Source: Butyricicoccus_A sp963588905
Lineage (GTDB): Bacteria > Bacillota > Clostridia > Oscillospirales > Butyricicoccaceae
Direction: 5' to 3'
DNA: 64,000 nucleotides
NCBI GenBank assembly: GCA_963588905.1
Contig: CAVAJF010000013.1
Span: forward strand, 62,001 to 126,000
The notes under the pieces were generated by a model. The model saw only the letters and a list, made by a program, of their open reading frames with translations. It was not told the origin of the DNA and did not search any database. The position numbers and the translations under genes were made by a program. Position 1 is the first letter of the stretch. Every line of letters begins with the position of its first letter. This document shows positions 56,773 to 64,000 of the stretch, piece by piece.

Positions 56773-57272
56773 CGAACCGCCTCCATTTCTTCCCGTGTCA
56801 GTTCCTGTACGGTATACGCTTGTGTCTGATCGCGTCCGATTTGATCGCGTGCAATGACAAACAGCTGTAATTTTCCTTCTTTGGCAAATGCGCGCAGCAG
56901 CGCATCTGATTGCGTCTGTACGCGGCAATCTGCACCATTTTCATCCAGTTCCCGCGCCAGCTTGCGTGCGTATTTCTGTGCCGCCTCATCCTCCTCAGAC
57001 ACCGTGAGCAGCACCGTATCCGGCAAGCTGTCCTGCGCCTCTTGACCGGCAGCAAGAGCTGCTATGGACTGTTGTTCGCTGCGCTCCATGTCCTGCGACA
57101 TGCCCAGCGCATAGCTATCCGCAAGTTCTGCGGTTTGCGTCTTTTTGGTTGCACCGGACAAAACGTCCATCGCAGACGGCGGGTGCTGTAAAAACCGTCC
57201 CAGCACAAACAGGGCAAGCACCAGCACTGCCGCTATCGCAAACCGCCGTTTTCTTGTCGAATCTTCCTTCAT
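56769..57272 (-). CDS. TM-anchored protein with SGAT motif, first gene of the fumarate reductase operon
   Basis: A 167-residue protein: basic N-terminus (KEDSTRKRR), one membrane helix (about residues 10-24), then directly outside the membrane MDVLSGATKKT (residues ~33-43). D-x-x-S-G-A-T is the core of the ApbE flavinylation motif of FMN-binding domains, although the usual ~80-residue FMN-binding domain before the motif is missing. The rest (about 125 residues) is a helical, acidic soluble region with a predicted alpha/beta end (TVLLTVSEEDEAA, LQLFVIARDQ). AGGAGG precedes the ATG at 57272. No family recognised; flavin binding is a hypothesis. Confidence 0.7.
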   Translation of the reverse strand: MKEDSTRKRRFAIAAVLVLALFVLGRFLQHPPSAMDVLSGATKKTQTAELADSYALGMSQDMERSEQQSIAALAAGQEAQDSLPDTVLLTVSEEDEAAQKYARKLARELDENGADCRVQTQSDALLRAFAKEGKLQLFVIARDQIGRDQTQAYTVQELTREEMEAVR

Positions 57273-57304
57273 GCTGTCCTCCTTTTTGCTTTTCTGAGAA
57301 AAAC

Positions 57305-57333
57305 AAAAAAGCACTCCATCTGGAGTGCTTTTT
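57305..57333 (-). terminator. Terminator of the tRNA operon
   Basis: Arms AAAAAGCACTCCA and TGGAGTGCTTTTT with a 2-nt loop (effectively 4), T-runs on both strands. Confidence 0.88.
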
Positions 57334-57337
57334 CATC

Positions 57338-57413
57338 TGGTGGAAGTTACAGGGCTCGAACCTGTGACCCTCTGCTTGTAAGGCAGATGCTCTCCCAGCT
57401 GAGCTAAACTTCC
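57338..57413 (-). tRNA. tRNA-Val (anticodon TAC)
   Basis: Acceptor GGAAGTT pairs with AACTTCC; anticodon stem TCTGC/GCAGA with loop CTTACAA; T-arm GGTTCGAGCC; 3' CCA is encoded. Last of three tandem tRNA genes. Confidence 0.95.
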
Positions 57414-57415
57414 AT

Positions 57416-57490
57416 TGGTGACCCGTACGAGAATCGAACTCGTGTTACCGCCGTGAAAGGGCGGTGTCTTAACCGCTTGACCAACGGGCC
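57416..57490 (-). tRNA. tRNA-Glu (anticodon TTC)
   Basis: Acceptor GGCCCGT pairs with ACGGGTC; anticodon stem CCGCC/GGCGG with loop CTTTCAC; T-loop GTTCGATTC; 3' CCA encoded. Only 2 nt from tRNA-Val. Confidence 0.95.
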
Positions 57491-57494
57491 ATAG

Positions 57495-57571
57495 TGGTAG
57501 CGGTAATTGGACTTGAACCAATGACCTTCCGGGTATGAACCGGACGCTCTAGCCAACTAAGCTATACCGCC
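57495..57571 (-). tRNA. tRNA-Met (anticodon CAT)
   Basis: Acceptor GGCGGTA pairs with TACCGCT (one G-T); anticodon stem TCCGG/CCGGA with loop TTCATAC; T-loop GTTCAAGTC; 3' CCA encoded. It lacks the unpaired first base of initiator tRNA, so elongator Met; a lysidine-modified Ile tRNA with CAT cannot be excluded. Confidence 0.9.
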
Positions 57572-57636
57572 ATACTATTTATTACCCTGGCTCGTTGTTT
57601 CTCTTTCGTCGTTGCCCTCGCCAGATGACGATGTTT

Positions 57637-57665
57637 ATTATATAGCCTGAGACGCCAAATGTCAA
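57637..57665 (-). promoter_or_regulatory. Perfect consensus sigma-A promoter of the tRNA operon
   Basis: TTGACA (57660-57665), exactly 17 bp, TATAAT (57637-57642) on the minus strand: full match to consensus. Confidence 0.93.
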
Positions 57666-57737
57666 CACTTTTTTTGAAATTTTTTATGTTTTTTATTGTG
57701 TCATTTCAAAATTCCAAAAAAGTTGCTATTTTCCGCC

Positions 57738-58778
57738 TTAAAAGCCCATTTGACGCGCTACAAGCAGCGGAACGGTGTAATTATCAATCAGCCGTTCGAT
57801 GCGTTTTTCTCCGTCTACTTCCTCACTGAGCGACTGATAACCTTTTTTATACAGCTCTCCGCGAGAAATTTTTTTCTCGCTGTCCGCGACTTCGGTTCCC
57901 AACAAATCATTTAACTGCTCAATCTCTTCACGCGAAGCATTTTTATCACAATCGCGGGCGCGCAGATCGGTATTCGCCAATTGCAAATCCTGCATCCGCT
58001 GGATATACGCAAAATTTTCCGGGTACTTGCTGTCCAGATAGCTCTCATACAGTGCTTCGTTCCACTGGTGCGACTGCTTCAGCTCCTGCGCGGTCAGCAT
58101 AAAATAATTCTGCCCGACCTTCTGTCCGCCGTCCGGAACCGGATCATCATAGGTGCAGTCGATAAAATAGGTTTCTCCATACAGACGCACCGCATTCCAT
58201 GCGTGCGTCATGTCATCGTCCTCTACATAATAGACATCCAGCCCTGCGCCATCGCACATGGCCTCAAATGCCCGTGCGTAGCCCGCACACACCGCCTGCT
58301 TGTCCTGCACCGCACCTGCTGCCATCTGCGTGCGCTGCTCTCCGTTCTCCGTGTATACGCAGGTGCGAATCAAGGTATCATGAATCGCCTGCAATTTGCC
58401 GGTAATCGTCGTCTGTCCCTCGACAGCCTTTGCCCCCAGCTTTCTGGCCGCATCCAAGCCGGCATCCTGCTCCTGCTTCTGCGGGATATTCCATGTCAGT
58501 TTGACCGCACCGCTCTGATAGGTCGCCGTCTCCAGATTGGACAGATACGGTTCTCCCGCCTGCAACAGATGATAGACTTCCAGTTCAGAGATTTCTTTGC
58601 TGTGAAACATCAGACTGTTCTGTCCTGCCTGATACGATGCCGCGAGGTCATCCGCTGCTTGCAGACTGGTTTCCGCCAACGAGACATCCTGTTTTGCCGG
58701 CAGCTTCCAGCGCAAAAAAGCCAGAAGGGCAGCGACAATGCATATGATCGCTCCCCATTTGACGAGTTTTCTCCGCAT
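57738..58778 (-). CDS. Membrane-anchored transglutaminase-like protein
   Basis: A 346-residue protein with an N-terminal signal anchor (VKWGAIICIVAALLAFLRW) and a transglutaminase-like cysteine-protease fold. The triad is visible: Cys in DKQAVCAGYARAFEAM, His in DMTHAWNAVRL, Asp in YFIDCTYDDPVPDGG. It acts outside the membrane, probably on peptides of the cell wall or surface proteins. GGAGGG precedes the ATG. It starts 36 nt after the prmA stop on the same strand, so likely co-transcribed. Confidence 0.9.
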   Translation of the reverse strand: MRRKLVKWGAIICIVAALLAFLRWKLPAKQDVSLAETSLQAADDLAASYQAGQNSLMFHSKEISELEVYHLLQAGEPYLSNLETATYQSGAVKLTWNIPQKQEQDAGLDAARKLGAKAVEGQTTITGKLQAIHDTLIRTCVYTENGEQRTQMAAGAVQDKQAVCAGYARAFEAMCDGAGLDVYYVEDDDMTHAWNAVRLYGETYFIDCTYDDPVPDGGQKVGQNYFMLTAQELKQSHQWNEALYESYLDSKYPENFAYIQRMQDLQLANTDLRARDCDKNASREEIEQLNDLLGTEVADSEKKISRGELYKKGYQSLSEEVDGEKRIERLIDNYTVPLLVARQMGF

Positions 58779-58814
58779 AATCTCTGCCCTCCGTTATCAT
58801 TCTTATGATTTATG

Positions 58815-59780
58815 TTATGCCTGATGCAGCGTCATAGCTACCCAATCGCCGGACTGATCGCGGCGATCCAGCACAAAACCTGCGCCAAGCAGCGACTCCT
58901 GCACTTCATCCGCACGCGGCGCGATGATACCGGATACAATCAGGGTGCCCTCCGGTTTGAGCTTGCTCTTCAGGATGTTCTGCATTCCCATGATGACATC
59001 CGCCACGATATTGGCAACGATAATATCATAGTCCGCGCCGATGCGCGCAGACAGCTCTGTATCGCCAATGACATCGCCAACACCGGTATGCAGCGCAAAG
59101 CCGTTTTTCTCTGCATTTTCCGCCGCAATGCGTACCGCATTGGGGTCAATATCTACCGCAGTCACATCCTCTGCTCCGAGCATGTGTGCCGCCACAGACA
59201 AAATGCCGCTGCCGCAGCCCATATCGAGCAGGCGGTCTCCCTGTTTGACCAGACGCTCCAGCTCACAGATGCACAGCTGTGTCGTGTTATGCGTGCCGGT
59301 GCCAAAGCTGGAAGACGGGTCAATTTCCAGAATTCTGCGGCCTTCCTCCGGTTCGCATTCCTCCCAAGACGGCTTGATGAGGAAGGTTTCACCGACACGG
59401 AACGGCTTAAAATACTGCTTCCAGTTGTTCTCCCAATCCTCCTGACGGATGGACGCCAGCTCAGCCACACAGCGGCCAAATGCCTTTTCCGTGTCGCGGG
59501 CACGCAGCTCTGCCAGACCTGCATTGACCTGCGCGAGCATTTCTGCGCCCGCCGGGCTGTCCTCCACGTAGATCTTCACGTTGGTCTCTGCATCCTTCTT
59601 TTCCTGCGACAGCTTTTCGTCCACATAGTCCCAGTATATCTCGGTATCGTGCAGAAAATCCTCGAAATCCTGTGCGTCTTCAATGACAAATCCATCAATG
59701 CCCAAATCCATCAGCATACCGGTCACTGCGTCAATGCCGGTGGTAGATGTCCAAATGGTCACTTCTGTCCAGTTATTCAT
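58815..59780 (-). CDS. prmA: Ribosomal protein L11 methyltransferase
   Basis: A 321-residue SAM-dependent methyltransferase that trimethylates L11. N-terminal L11-recognition domain (WTEVTIWTSTTGIDAVTGML, then DGFVIEDAQDFEDFL), then the Rossmann core: FGTGTHNTTQLCI, LLDMGCGSGILSVAA, VDIDPNAVRIAAENAEKN and DIIVANIVADVI. GGAGGAG precedes the ATG. Confidence 0.96.
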   Translation of the reverse strand: MNNWTEVTIWTSTTGIDAVTGMLMDLGIDGFVIEDAQDFEDFLHDTEIYWDYVDEKLSQEKKDAETNVKIYVEDSPAGAEMLAQVNAGLAELRARDTEKAFGRCVAELASIRQEDWENNWKQYFKPFRVGETFLIKPSWEECEPEEGRRILEIDPSSSFGTGTHNTTQLCICELERLVKQGDRLLDMGCGSGILSVAAHMLGAEDVTAVDIDPNAVRIAAENAEKNGFALHTGVGDVIGDTELSARIGADYDIIVANIVADVIMGMQNILKSKLKPEGTLIVSGIIAPRADEVQESLLGAGFVLDRRDQSGDWVAMTLHQA

Positions 59781-59800
59781 GCATTCTCCTCCTGATTTCT

Positions 59801-59838
59801 AAAAAGCGCAGACAGGGAAAGCCCCCATCTGCGCTTTC
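59801..59838 (-). terminator. Terminator after the barrel-like protein gene
   Basis: Arms AAGCGCAGA (59804-59812) and TCTGCGCTT (59828-59836), TTTTTAG following on the minus strand just before prmA. Confidence 0.82.
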
Positions 59839-59845
59839 ACATATC

Positions 59846-60880
59846 TTACAAAGATACCATGCCATAGTGCCGGCGAAAATAATCCAATGTATCTTCGTCC
59901 AGCTCCCACGTTCCATCATACAGCGCAATGCCGTCAAACACGCGCAGTGCCTCTTCCAACAGCTCCGGATCCTCCGCTTCAAGACAGACCGGCCGATTGA
60001 GCATTACCTGGCTCTCCGCGAGCAGCTGCACATCATATGGCGTGCTGATCTCCAGCTTGAGCGCTCCAGACCATTGATCTTCCAGTTCCAGCAGCGTCTC
60101 GCCAAAATGATCCTCCAAATCAATCGGATCGGAAATATCGATCGTCGCATCGACAAAATGCACATGCTCGCCCACCGGCGCAAGAATATAATCCTCATCT
60201 GCCTCTGGCTCATTGGCTCCATCACAGACCGGCACACGGCGCAAAATGCGCTCGATGTTGTTTTCCTCACTCGTGTGATAAAATTCCACACTTTCGAGAT
60301 GCTGCATCTGATCCAGCTCATGCGGCTCAACAGAGACACCGAGCGCGACATTCGCATACGGTGCCAGCTCTTCAATGGCATCATCGACATCCGCCGGTTC
60401 ACCGGCGAGAATGATGCCAGCGACACCGATGCGCTGCAAAATACCCATCACGGCCAGCGCCGAAGAATTATCCGCCGTGCGTCTGTCCTCATCGACAGGA
60501 ATCTCTACCAGAATGCCCAGACCGCACTGATCCGTCACGGCTAGCACAGCCGCACGCAAAACGTGCAGGTTCTGCCGCATCCGCAGATAAATAAAGTCTG
60601 CTTCTTCATGCGTTGCCCGGCTGACGATGTTTTTGAATCGTCCAATCAGTCGCTCTGACGGCCATTCCGCACCGATGTCCTCTTCCGGATTCCAGCCGTC
60701 TGCGTTGACAAGCATACCGACCGGTCTGCCGCCCGCGTGGCTCTTGACTGCCGGAATGCTCATGGCATCCGGCACGACAATCGCACTGGCACGACAGGTA
60801 TTCCAGTCCACAGACATCATCTGCGACGGGTGTTCTACTGTTACAATAACTTCCCCACTACATAAAGGAACGGGTTCCAT
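59846..60880 (-). CDS. Protein of unknown function, possible degenerate homocysteine methyltransferase-like barrel
   Basis: A 344-residue acidic cytoplasmic protein. The middle (residues ~90-200) alternates strand and helix like a TIM barrel: EEADFIYLRMRQNLHVLRAA, GILVEIPVDEDRRTADNSSA, VMGILQRIGVAGIILAGE and YANVALGVSVEPHEL, resembling the layout of homocysteine S-methyltransferases (effort, ethical strand and NCS positions). However the zinc-binding Cys of that family (NC and GGCC) are absent, so it is not expected to be an active methyltransferase. The last third is very acidic. GGAGAG precedes the ATG. Located between argS and prmA. Function unknown. Confidence 0.65.
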   Translation of the reverse strand: MEPVPLCSGEVIVTVEHPSQMMSVDWNTCRASAIVVPDAMSIPAVKSHAGGRPVGMLVNADGWNPEEDIGAEWPSERLIGRFKNIVSRATHEEADFIYLRMRQNLHVLRAAVLAVTDQCGLGILVEIPVDEDRRTADNSSALAVMGILQRIGVAGIILAGEPADVDDAIEELAPYANVALGVSVEPHELDQMQHLESVEFYHTSEENNIERILRRVPVCDGANEPEADEDYILAPVGEHVHFVDATIDISDPIDLEDHFGETLLELEDQWSGALKLEISTPYDVQLLAESQVMLNRPVCLEAEDPELLEEALRVFDGIALYDGTWELDEDTLDYFRRHYGMVSL

Positions 60881-60909
60881 GTTCTCTCCTTCTGCCTCTA
60901 TCAGGCGAT

Positions 60910-62598
60910 TTACATATGTTCCGGTGCTTCTACACCGATCATTGTCAGTACATTATAGATAGTCTGGCGTGCAGCGCGGCACAGAACCAGACGAGCGTCA
61001 CGCACTTCATCCTCTGCTTCCTTGATGCGGCAAGCATTATAGAAGCGGTGGAACTGTGCACACAGTGCAACGGCGTACTTGTTCAGACGGGACGGGTCGC
61101 GGTCAGCAGCTGCGCCGATAATTTCCTCCGGCAGCAGGCTGATCTGCTTGACCAGTGCCAGCTCTTCCTCTTCGCTCAGAACCGTCAGATCTGCCTGTTC
61201 CGGTACCTTTACGCCCTCTTCTTCCATCTTGCGCAGCAGGCTGCAAATACGCGCATGGGCATACTGGCAGTAGTACAGCGGATTGTCGCTGTCCTGCTTG
61301 ACAGCCAGATCCAGATCAAATTCCATCTGGGTCTCTGCAGCACGAGAGTTGAAGAAGTAACGCGCTGCATCTACCGGAATCTCATCCAGCAGATCACTCA
61401 GCGTCAGGCTCTTGCCGGTACGCTTGGACATACGAACGACTTCGCCGCCCTGCATCATGCGAACCAGCTGCATGAGCACGATTTCCAGACGATGGCTGCC
61501 GTCCAGCCCCAGTGCATCCAGTGCGCTCTGGAGACGATGCACATGACCGTGATGGTCTGCGCCCCAGATGTTGATGACACGGTCAAAGCCGCGCTTCTCG
61601 AACTTATTTCTATGATATGCAATGTCTGCGGCAAAATAGGTATAGAAACCGTTTGCGCGGCGCAGGACATCGTCCTTTTCGCAGCCAAAATCGGTGGAAC
61701 GCAGCCACAGTGCGCCTTCCTTTTCGTAGGTTGCGCCCTTATCTGCCAGCATCTTGACCGTTTCTTCGACATAGCCGGAAGAATGCAGGCCGCTCTCACG
61801 GAACCATACGTCATAATGAATCTTATACCGCTCCAGATCGCGCTGCATCCGCGCAATGTTGGTCGGCAGACCGTACTCCACGATGACCTTGCGGCGCTCC
61901 TCGCCGGACATGTCGAGCAGCTTATCGCCGTGCATCTGAATCAGGTCAGCAGCCAGCTCCTTGATGTCTGCGCCCTGATACCAGCTCGGATCAAACTCGA
62001 TGGCATCTTCGCCCTTGAGCTGCTGGATATAGCGTCCTTCCACGGAGTGTGCGAACTTGTCTACCTGATTGCCTGCGTCATTGATATAGAACTCACGGGT
62101 GACATCGTGACCTGCCCATGTCAGAACCTCTGCCAGACAGTCGCCCAGCACGCCGCCGCGGGCATTGCCCATATGCATCGGGCCGGTCGGGTTGGCAGAA
62201 ACGAATTCTACCATGATCTTTTCCGGATGCTCAGCCTTGGTCTTGCCGTAATCCTTGCCCATCTGTGCAACCAGCGCGATGGCATCTGCATACCACTTCT
62301 TACCGAGACGGAAGTTCAGGAAGCCCGGGCCTGCGATGGAGATCTCTTCAAAATACGTATTGTCCAGCGAAACATGTGCCGTAATGCTCTCGGCAATCTT
62401 TCGCGGTGCCATGTGCAGCGGACGCGCGCACTGCATGGCAAAAGAGGATGCATAGTCGCCGTTCTTGGTGTCCTTCGGAATCTCAACAGCAACAGCCGGA
62501 ACCTCTGCTTCCGGAAGCTCGCCAGCCTGCACTGCTGCGTGATATGCGTTCAGGACAGCCTCTGCCGCCTGCTTCTTTGCCTGTTCGATTAAATTCAT
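60910..62598 (-). CDS. argS: Arginyl-tRNA synthetase
   Basis: A 562-residue class I synthetase. N-terminal Arg-specific domain (to ~110), the HIGH-like motif in NPTGPMHMGNARGG, the KMSKS-like VRMSKRTGKSLTL and the C-terminal DALR anticodon-binding domain ending at ARQTIYNVLTMIGVEAPE. AAAGG precedes the ATG. Its own transcript, upstream of the barrel-like protein by 30 nt. Confidence 0.98.
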   Translation of the reverse strand: MNLIEQAKKQAAEAVLNAYHAAVQAGELPEAEVPAVAVEIPKDTKNGDYASSFAMQCARPLHMAPRKIAESITAHVSLDNTYFEEISIAGPGFLNFRLGKKWYADAIALVAQMGKDYGKTKAEHPEKIMVEFVSANPTGPMHMGNARGGVLGDCLAEVLTWAGHDVTREFYINDAGNQVDKFAHSVEGRYIQQLKGEDAIEFDPSWYQGADIKELAADLIQMHGDKLLDMSGEERRKVIVEYGLPTNIARMQRDLERYKIHYDVWFRESGLHSSGYVEETVKMLADKGATYEKEGALWLRSTDFGCEKDDVLRRANGFYTYFAADIAYHRNKFEKRGFDRVINIWGADHHGHVHRLQSALDALGLDGSHRLEIVLMQLVRMMQGGEVVRMSKRTGKSLTLSDLLDEIPVDAARYFFNSRAAETQMEFDLDLAVKQDSDNPLYYCQYAHARICSLLRKMEEEGVKVPEQADLTVLSEEEELALVKQISLLPEEIIGAAADRDPSRLNKYAVALCAQFHRFYNACRIKEAEDEVRDARLVLCRAARQTIYNVLTMIGVEAPEHM

Positions 62599-62644
62599 AT
62601 CATCGTGCCTTTCTTGTTTGGTTTCTATCCTATCAAAGGCGCCT

Positions 62645-62668
62645 AAAAAGCGCCCGAAACGGGCGAAA
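62645..62668 (-). terminator. Terminator of the murI operon
   Basis: Arms CGCCCG (62651-62656) and CGGGCG (62660-62665), loop AAA, TTTTT on the minus strand. Confidence 0.8.
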
Positions 62669-62697
62669 ACGCAAAATTTCCGCCCGTCACTCGTTTT

Positions 62698-63156
62698 TTA
62701 CTGCATATTGCCGGTTGGTGTCACTGCCATTTCAAAGCGGTGTGTACCGGCAAGATTGGAATCAATCTCCACGGTGTAGTCGATGGACAAGCTGCCGCCG
62801 TTCTCACCGATATTGTTAATGAGCTGGGAAGTATGGGTCGAAACAGCCAGCGAGCCCACCTCTGTCTGATACAGACCAACATGCCGCTTGTGTTCCGCAA
62901 ACAGCATCTGTGCCGGATGCGTGCCCGTGCGGGTCATTGTCACCTGTCTGTCCTCCAGCTTGAGCGTCGTGCGTGTGCCTTCCATGCCGGTCAGCTCACT
63001 CTCCTCATAAGAGATAAAGTATTTGCCGTTGCGGCGGTATAAGCGTCCCGCCGTAATCAGGTTGATGTTATCCGGCTCGCAGCCCTCAAAGTTCTGCTTG
63101 CTCGCAATGGTAATGATGACGTCTTTTTTCAAGGATGTATTCGACTTGGTTTCCAT
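62698..63156 (-). CDS. DUF1934 (YwiB-like) lipocalin-fold protein
   Basis: A 152-residue beta-rich protein of the DUF1934 family (PF09148): DVIITIASKQNFEGCEPDNI, GRLYRRNGKYFISYEESELTG, TRTTLKLEDRQVTMTRTG and a late GGSLSIDYTVEIDSNLAGTH. A calycin-like barrel is expected; role unknown. The ATG at 63156 has GAGG 8 nt upstream and begins 10 nt after the murI stop; an upstream ATG at 63177 overlaps murI. In Firmicutes this family is often next to argS or murI, as here. Confidence 0.88.
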   Translation of the reverse strand: METKSNTSLKKDVIITIASKQNFEGCEPDNINLITAGRLYRRNGKYFISYEESELTGMEGTRTTLKLEDRQVTMTRTGTHPAQMLFAEHKRHVGLYQTEVGSLAVSTHTSQLINNIGENGGSLSIDYTVEIDSNLAGTHRFEMAVTPTGNMQ

Positions 63157-63166
63157 GCCGTCCGCC

Positions 63167-63973
63167 TCACTTTCCATATGCCGTGATGTCAACGAGCTGT
63201 GCGTGCACACCTGCCGGTTCTCCCAGGAACATCTCTGCGTGCTCGTCAAAGCTGTCAATATCATCCGAAACAAAATATTCTGTGTTTCCGGTGCGCTCCT
63301 CCGCGCGGTCGATAAACGTCTTGACATAATCTGCCGCTTCTGCACCGACATCAATGAGTGTCACCTTGTCCCCCATAAATTGGTGGATGGCTGCACGCAG
63401 CAGCGGGAAATGGGTACAGCCAAGAATCAGCGTGTCCACGCCAAAGTTCTTAATATCTGTGAGATACTCTTCTACAATCATCTGTACCACTTTATCGTCC
63501 GGAGAAAACCGTCCGTTTTCTACCAGCGGAACAAACAGCGGGCAAGCTCGAGCAATTGTCTCAATACCCGGACGCTGGGTGTGCAGGCGCGCTTCATATG
63601 AACCGCTCTGAATTGTGCCGCGCGTACCAATGATGCCCACGCGGTCATTCTTGGTATACTTGAGTGCCGCATGACATGCCGGCTTGACGACGCCGATCAT
63701 TGGCAGGGTATTTTCTCCCTTGACGACATCCAGCGCCACCGAGCTGACCGTGCCGCAGGCAACGACAATTGCCTTAATATCATGCTGCATCAAAAACGCC
63801 GTATCCTGACGGGTATAGTTGATAATGGTCTGGCGTCCGCGCGAGCCATACGGCACACGACCGGTATCGCCAAAATAAATAATATCTTCGTTGGGCATGA
63901 CGCGATGCAACTGGCGAACAGCTGTCAGACCACCCAAACCGGAATCAAACACACCGATCGCTCTATTATCCAT
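63167..63973 (-). CDS. murI: Glutamate racemase
   Basis: A 268-residue cofactor-independent racemase giving D-glutamate for peptidoglycan. Motifs: AIGVFDSGLGGLTAVRQL, YFGDTGRVPYGSRG, catalytic Cys in VVACGTVSS (the usual ACNTAS is replaced by ACGTVSS, a variant that keeps the Cys) and the second Cys in LILGCTHFPLL. GGAG is 7 nt before the ATG at 63973, which is complete within the window. First visible gene of the murI-DUF1934 operon; its promoter lies beyond the window edge. Confidence 0.95.
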   Translation of the reverse strand: MDNRAIGVFDSGLGGLTAVRQLHRVMPNEDIIYFGDTGRVPYGSRGRQTIINYTRQDTAFLMQHDIKAIVVACGTVSSVALDVVKGENTLPMIGVVKPACHAALKYTKNDRVGIIGTRGTIQSGSYEARLHTQRPGIETIARACPLFVPLVENGRFSPDDKVVQMIVEEYLTDIKNFGVDTLILGCTHFPLLRAAIHQFMGDKVTLIDVGAEAADYVKTFIDRAEERTGNTEYFVSDDIDSFDEHAEMFLGEPAGVHAQLVDITAYGK

Positions 63974-64000
63974 CATACCGCTCCATTGCAAAAGAAATCA

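Noticed and set aside
57333..57521. 62-codon open frame over the tRNA genes
   Set aside because: Falls entirely on tRNA-Val and tRNA-Glu sequence.
60916..62592. 558-codon open frame antisense to argS
   Set aside because: Mirror of argS codon bias; argS carries all synthetase motifs.

Overview
The window is a 64 kb stretch of a Firmicutes chromosome, most likely a mid-GC anaerobic gut Clostridium of the Oscillospirales (Butyricicoccus/Agathobaculum-like). This rests on pyruvate:ferredoxin oxidoreductase, spoIIE, degV, a zinc-type S14, the rimP-nusA-ylxR-ylxQ-infB-rbfA-nrnA-truB-ribF order, strong AGGAGG ribosome binding sites and consensus sigma-A promoters. The species is an inference. No rRNA, insertion sequence, prophage or CRISPR array was seen. 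Nearly all genes lie on the minus strand.

Layout. 1-3.4 kb: 3' end of the pyruvate:ferredoxin oxidoreductase gene. 3.4-8.1 kb: a small membrane protein, 1-phosphofructokinase, an MNT/HEPN gene pair, an acyl-ACP thioesterase and a secreted GHL10-type hydrolase. 8.1-12.8 kb: an accessory carbohydrate module with an SDR dehydrogenase, AraC regulator, sugar-phosphate isomerase-like protein and GPH-family symporter. Three of its promoters share an upstream 11-bp motif at the same distance from the -10 box. 12.8-16.8 kb: NifX-like protein, phospholipase C-like protein, radical SAM protein, acidic membrane protein and aromatic acid exporter. 16.8-20.7 kb: glycolytic operon pgk-tpiA-gpmI behind a sigma-A promoter with an inverted repeat over its -35 box. 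20.7-30.6 kb: degV-trmL, then the rimP-to-ribF translation operon. 30.6-32 kb: an orphan flippase.

32-48.2 kb: the complete S10-spc-alpha ribosomal superoperon (rpsJ to rplQ, including secY, adk, map, infA, rpmJ and rpoA), starting from a strong promoter and a leader of about 330 nt. 48.2-51.5 kb: dusB coupled to an unusual single polypeptide joining an ECF sigma factor to a membrane anti-sigma domain, then a DedA protein and a small membrane protein. 51.5-57.3 kb: spoIIE, and a four-gene fumarate-reductase-like operon (TM-anchored protein with a possible flavinylation motif, haem-b-like membrane anchor, flavoprotein, iron-sulfur protein). 57.3-57.7 kb: tRNA-Met, tRNA-Glu and tRNA-Val behind a perfect consensus promoter. 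57.7-64 kb: transglutaminase-like protein, prmA, an unrecognised barrel-like protein, argS, a DUF1934 protein and murI.

Most of the window is core translation, glycolysis and cell-wall housekeeping. The parts most worth a second look are the AraC-linked three-promoter regulon, the sigma/anti-sigma fusion, the fumarate reductase operon (predicted non-covalent FAD and an SGAT-bearing partner), the MNT/HEPN pair with lost catalytic residues, and the structured leader and spacers of the ribosomal superoperon.
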